Positions 62,001-64,000 of a DNA stretch of 64,000 bases are shown here, piece by piece. The DNA is from Nissolia schottii (lineage: Eukaryota > Streptophyta > Magnoliopsida > Fabales > Fabaceae). A program made the position numbers and the translations under genes. The notes below the pieces were generated by a model. That model was not told where the DNA came from. It was given only the letters and a program-made list of their open reading frames with translations, and ran no database searches. The number at the start of each line of letters is the position of its first letter. Within the stretch, counting starts at the first letter, position 1. The stretch spans positions 180,055 through 244,054 of the forward strand of contig QANU01105287.1 of the NCBI GenBank assembly GCA_003254905.1. The letters run 5' to 3'.

Positions 62001-63044
62001 AGGCAATCCTTTACATTCATCTGAAATTTGTCTTCCAAAATGCTTTAAGCTATTGGGGATGCCTTCAGATATGTGTGCTCGCTTTTGGAAAAGAGCCCAC
62101 CCTTCTTCATCAGTTAAGGTTTGTAAGGAAATCTTTTCTTGGCAATTCATCTGAGTACAAACTTCTTCTAATCGAGTGGTAATGAGAACCTTGAAATTTT
62201 TATGATCTTCACCACAGGGAATCCCTATGGCATCAAAATCAAGCTTTTTCCATACATCATCGAGAATCAAAAGAATTCTCTTGTGCTCATTACTTAACTT
62301 CTTGCACAAGTCTTTGGCTCTCTTATTACTTTGTTCCTCTCTTTTAAGTGGAAGTTGTACCGCCTTTGCTATTTTATCTTGGATGCTTCGAACTTCTAAT
62401 ATAATATTATTAGAAATCGTAACAAGATGCACCTCGTTAAAAAGATTCTCAGCTTTGGCAGTCTTCATAAGTTCCTCTGCCATTGTGGTTTTACCGCAGC
62501 CGCCTAAGCCGTACAATCCAATCATGGAAACTTTGACATCTTTCACTGCCTTTCGAAGTCGCTCGAAAGCATCTTTTCTGCTATCAAACTCCAAAGATTT
62601 TTCTAAAGAGACATCTTGCATGTTTGGAGATGAAACAATCTCTTCAATTCTTATATACCTATCACCTTCTTCAATACACTTTTGAAGCTCCACTCTTTTC
62701 TTTGCTAACTTGTTGGCCATACGGTATCTCCAAATCCAATTTGGACAGCAACATCTCTTGTTTGTTCTTGTCTCTACTTCTTTGAGTAATTCCTCCACGT
62801 TGCCTATGAGAGGGTCACATTCCCGCTTCAACCATGCATGAACAACTGGAAGGTTTATCACTTGTGTCTTGGACATTTTAACACAGTCGTCAACATCATT
62901 TCGTTTCTTGATCAACTGGCCTTCTTGTTCTTGAAGCTCTTTAACAAAATCGTGGAAGCAACAAGGATAGCGTAATTGGTGTACTGCTCCGCGCACCAAC
63001 TTTCTTGCAAAACAAGTGCGAGAAAGTTGTGCATCCGAATCCAT
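57258..63044 (-). CDS. CC-NB-ARC-LRR resistance protein (At4g27190/RPS2-type), five exons
   Basis: Exons, high to low: 63044-60105, 59976-59253, 58648-58488, 58071-57819, and about 57637-57258, where the frame runs into the N. Phases agree at every junction; donors are aag|gtggg, tag|gtaca, cag|gtaaa and cag|gttag. Using the stop in the duplicate at 55379, the protein would be about 1504 residues. An RPS2/RPS5-type coiled coil (CCFHDFVKELQEQEGQL...NLPVVHAWL) comes first. NB-ARC follows with P-loop GLGGCGKTT (about 179-187), kinase-2 LILDDVW (about 259), ITTR, GLPV (about 346) and KMHD (about 475), all intact. Then come irregular LRRs, and about 270 residues of non-LRR C terminus from exon 3 on. 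NLRs of this class sense pathogen effectors in the cytoplasm. I chose the ATG at 63044 because a splice acceptor (ttgtatgcag, exon from 63076) lies just upstream, implying a leader intron. The frame itself opens at 63086. Confidence 0.88.
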
Positions 63045-64000
63045 CAATTTCCTCCACCAAATGCAGCTTAATTCCCCTGCATACAAGATAGATGAACATG
63101 CAACAATTAGTCAAGAGTTATACCAGAAACACACAACTTTATTTTGATCTTTCGGTGTTACCATCTAAACTTCAAAATTTGACATAAAGTAAGTATAAAC
63201 ACTTCTCTTCTATAAATATATGATACTTTTATTAATACATCCATGTTGGTGAATGTTGTGTAATAATAGGTTGAAAATCTTTAAAATTAAACCCATTTCA
63301 CTTTTTATTCCTATACACAATAATTGCAAATCTGATTCATTGTAAATCTTCGTGTTCTTGAGGAAAATTGTTATTTGTACATCTATGATGTACTCTTTTC
63401 GTTTTGTATTAACTATGAAGTTCATTTTAAAATTTTAAAATATCTCTCAACTTTGATATCAAGATAGTTGTAATTTTATTTTCAAATGACACCCTTTGTA
63501 CTTAATAAAGAATGTTAGAGTAATAAAAAGTAAAAAATAAAACGAAATTATAAACTACACACACTCTCCCTATATGTGCTTCTGCTTTCTGCTACAGCTT
63601 CAGCTTTGAACTGAAAAAAATTGGAAATAATCAAAATTGATGGAAATACTAAGTGGTAATTATAGTGAATTAGATTGATAGATTGTCACTTTAGAGGACG
63701 ATCTAAATCCTCCTGCTTGACCTTTATTACAATTTCATTAATTTGTTTGTCCCTTACAAATTTGAAATAAAATATAAATTTCTTTTCATATCTAGTACAA
63801 AGGAGATGAACATTTTTCATTACTCTTGAATTTGTGATATTTTCAGGCATCAATACAAGTGGATCCAATCCAGATCCTGGCATCTCAGTAATATAATATG
63901 CACGGTTGCTGAAACAAGTATATAAAGCTCTATAGTGTAAATTTTTTTGCTGAATTTTCTTACCTTATTTTCTTGATTATCCAACACAAGCTTTGACACA
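63045..64000. other. Upstream region of the resistance gene
   Basis: It contains the probable leader intron of the CNL gene (acceptor at 63077-63078) and AT-rich promoter DNA. The leader exon and TATA box were not identified with confidence. Confidence 0.45.
63964..64000 (-). other. Possible partial exon at the right edge
   Basis: The minus strand reads in an open frame (VSKLVLDNQENK) up to a consensus splice donor aag|gtaagaaaa at 63964/63963. About 80 bases on, an open frame starting MPGSGLDPLVLMPENITNS (63883 down) follows an 'ag'. This could be an untranslated leader exon of the CNL gene or an exon of another gene entering from the right. Too short to assign. Confidence 0.25.

Noticed and set aside
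61453-62685. Plus-strand ORFs 61453-61731, 61915-62154 and 62227-62685
   Set aside because: They are antisense shadows of the NB-ARC coding exon.
3740-63044. A coordinated immune gene cluster of EXO70B, PADRE and NLR
   Set aside because: The genes are 25-30 kb apart, in different orientations and separated by transposons; nothing in the sequence supports co-regulation.

Overview
The window is plant nuclear DNA, AT-rich and dense in transposon remains. It most resembles a legume, probably Phaseoleae. That is inferred from the style of the repeats (CACTA ends, 'agtccct' Mutator-type ends, long terminal repeats (LTRs) carrying GCTGAGCGG motifs) and from the type of NLR present. It is not proven.

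Three protein genes are well supported. (1) An intronless EXO70B-type exocyst subunit lies at 3740-5587 (+). (2) A small PADRE/DUF4228 protein lies at 30758-31249 (+), with a likely myristoylated N terminus and a TATA box. (3) A multi-exon CC-NB-ARC-LRR resistance gene lies at about 63044-57258 (-). Its splice phases join five exons and add about 270 residues of non-LRR C terminus. A tiny spliced ORF at 54336-54717 (+) is a weaker candidate. EXO70B-type proteins, PADRE proteins and NLRs are all linked to immunity in plants, but nothing here shows that they act together.

Layout: a Pack-MULE at 197-1625 carries a broken HAESA-like LRR fragment and has an exact 9-bp target duplication. Next come a LINE remnant (1665-2470) and EXO70B. 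AT-rich repeats fill 5.6-20 kb and include a foldback MULE at 14243-14540 with an exact 9-bp duplication, an initiator-tRNA-like pseudogene at 17227, and a duplicated LTR-like block at 17.4-19.2 kb. A dead Ty1-copia element lies at 20.3-22.0 kb, followed by gene-poor DNA and the PADRE gene. A 4.4-kb MULE (33822-38278) contains a solo LTR with an exact 5-bp duplication (35239-36693). Two more copies of that LTR lie at 41.3-44.2 kb. A second dead copia element is at 45.0-46.8 kb (-), CACTA ends and a transposase remnant at 47.7-52.8 kb, and the NLR at the right.

The window holds eight isolated N characters (1878, 10541, 18280, 22288, 33243, 42828, 48543, 57257). Five sit at or close to the junction of a long direct duplication of 0.2-1.8 kb, and a sixth joins a short one. 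This is the pattern expected when overlapping contig ends or haplotypes are joined without merging, so the apparent tandem duplications, including that of the NLR 3' exons, should be treated with caution.
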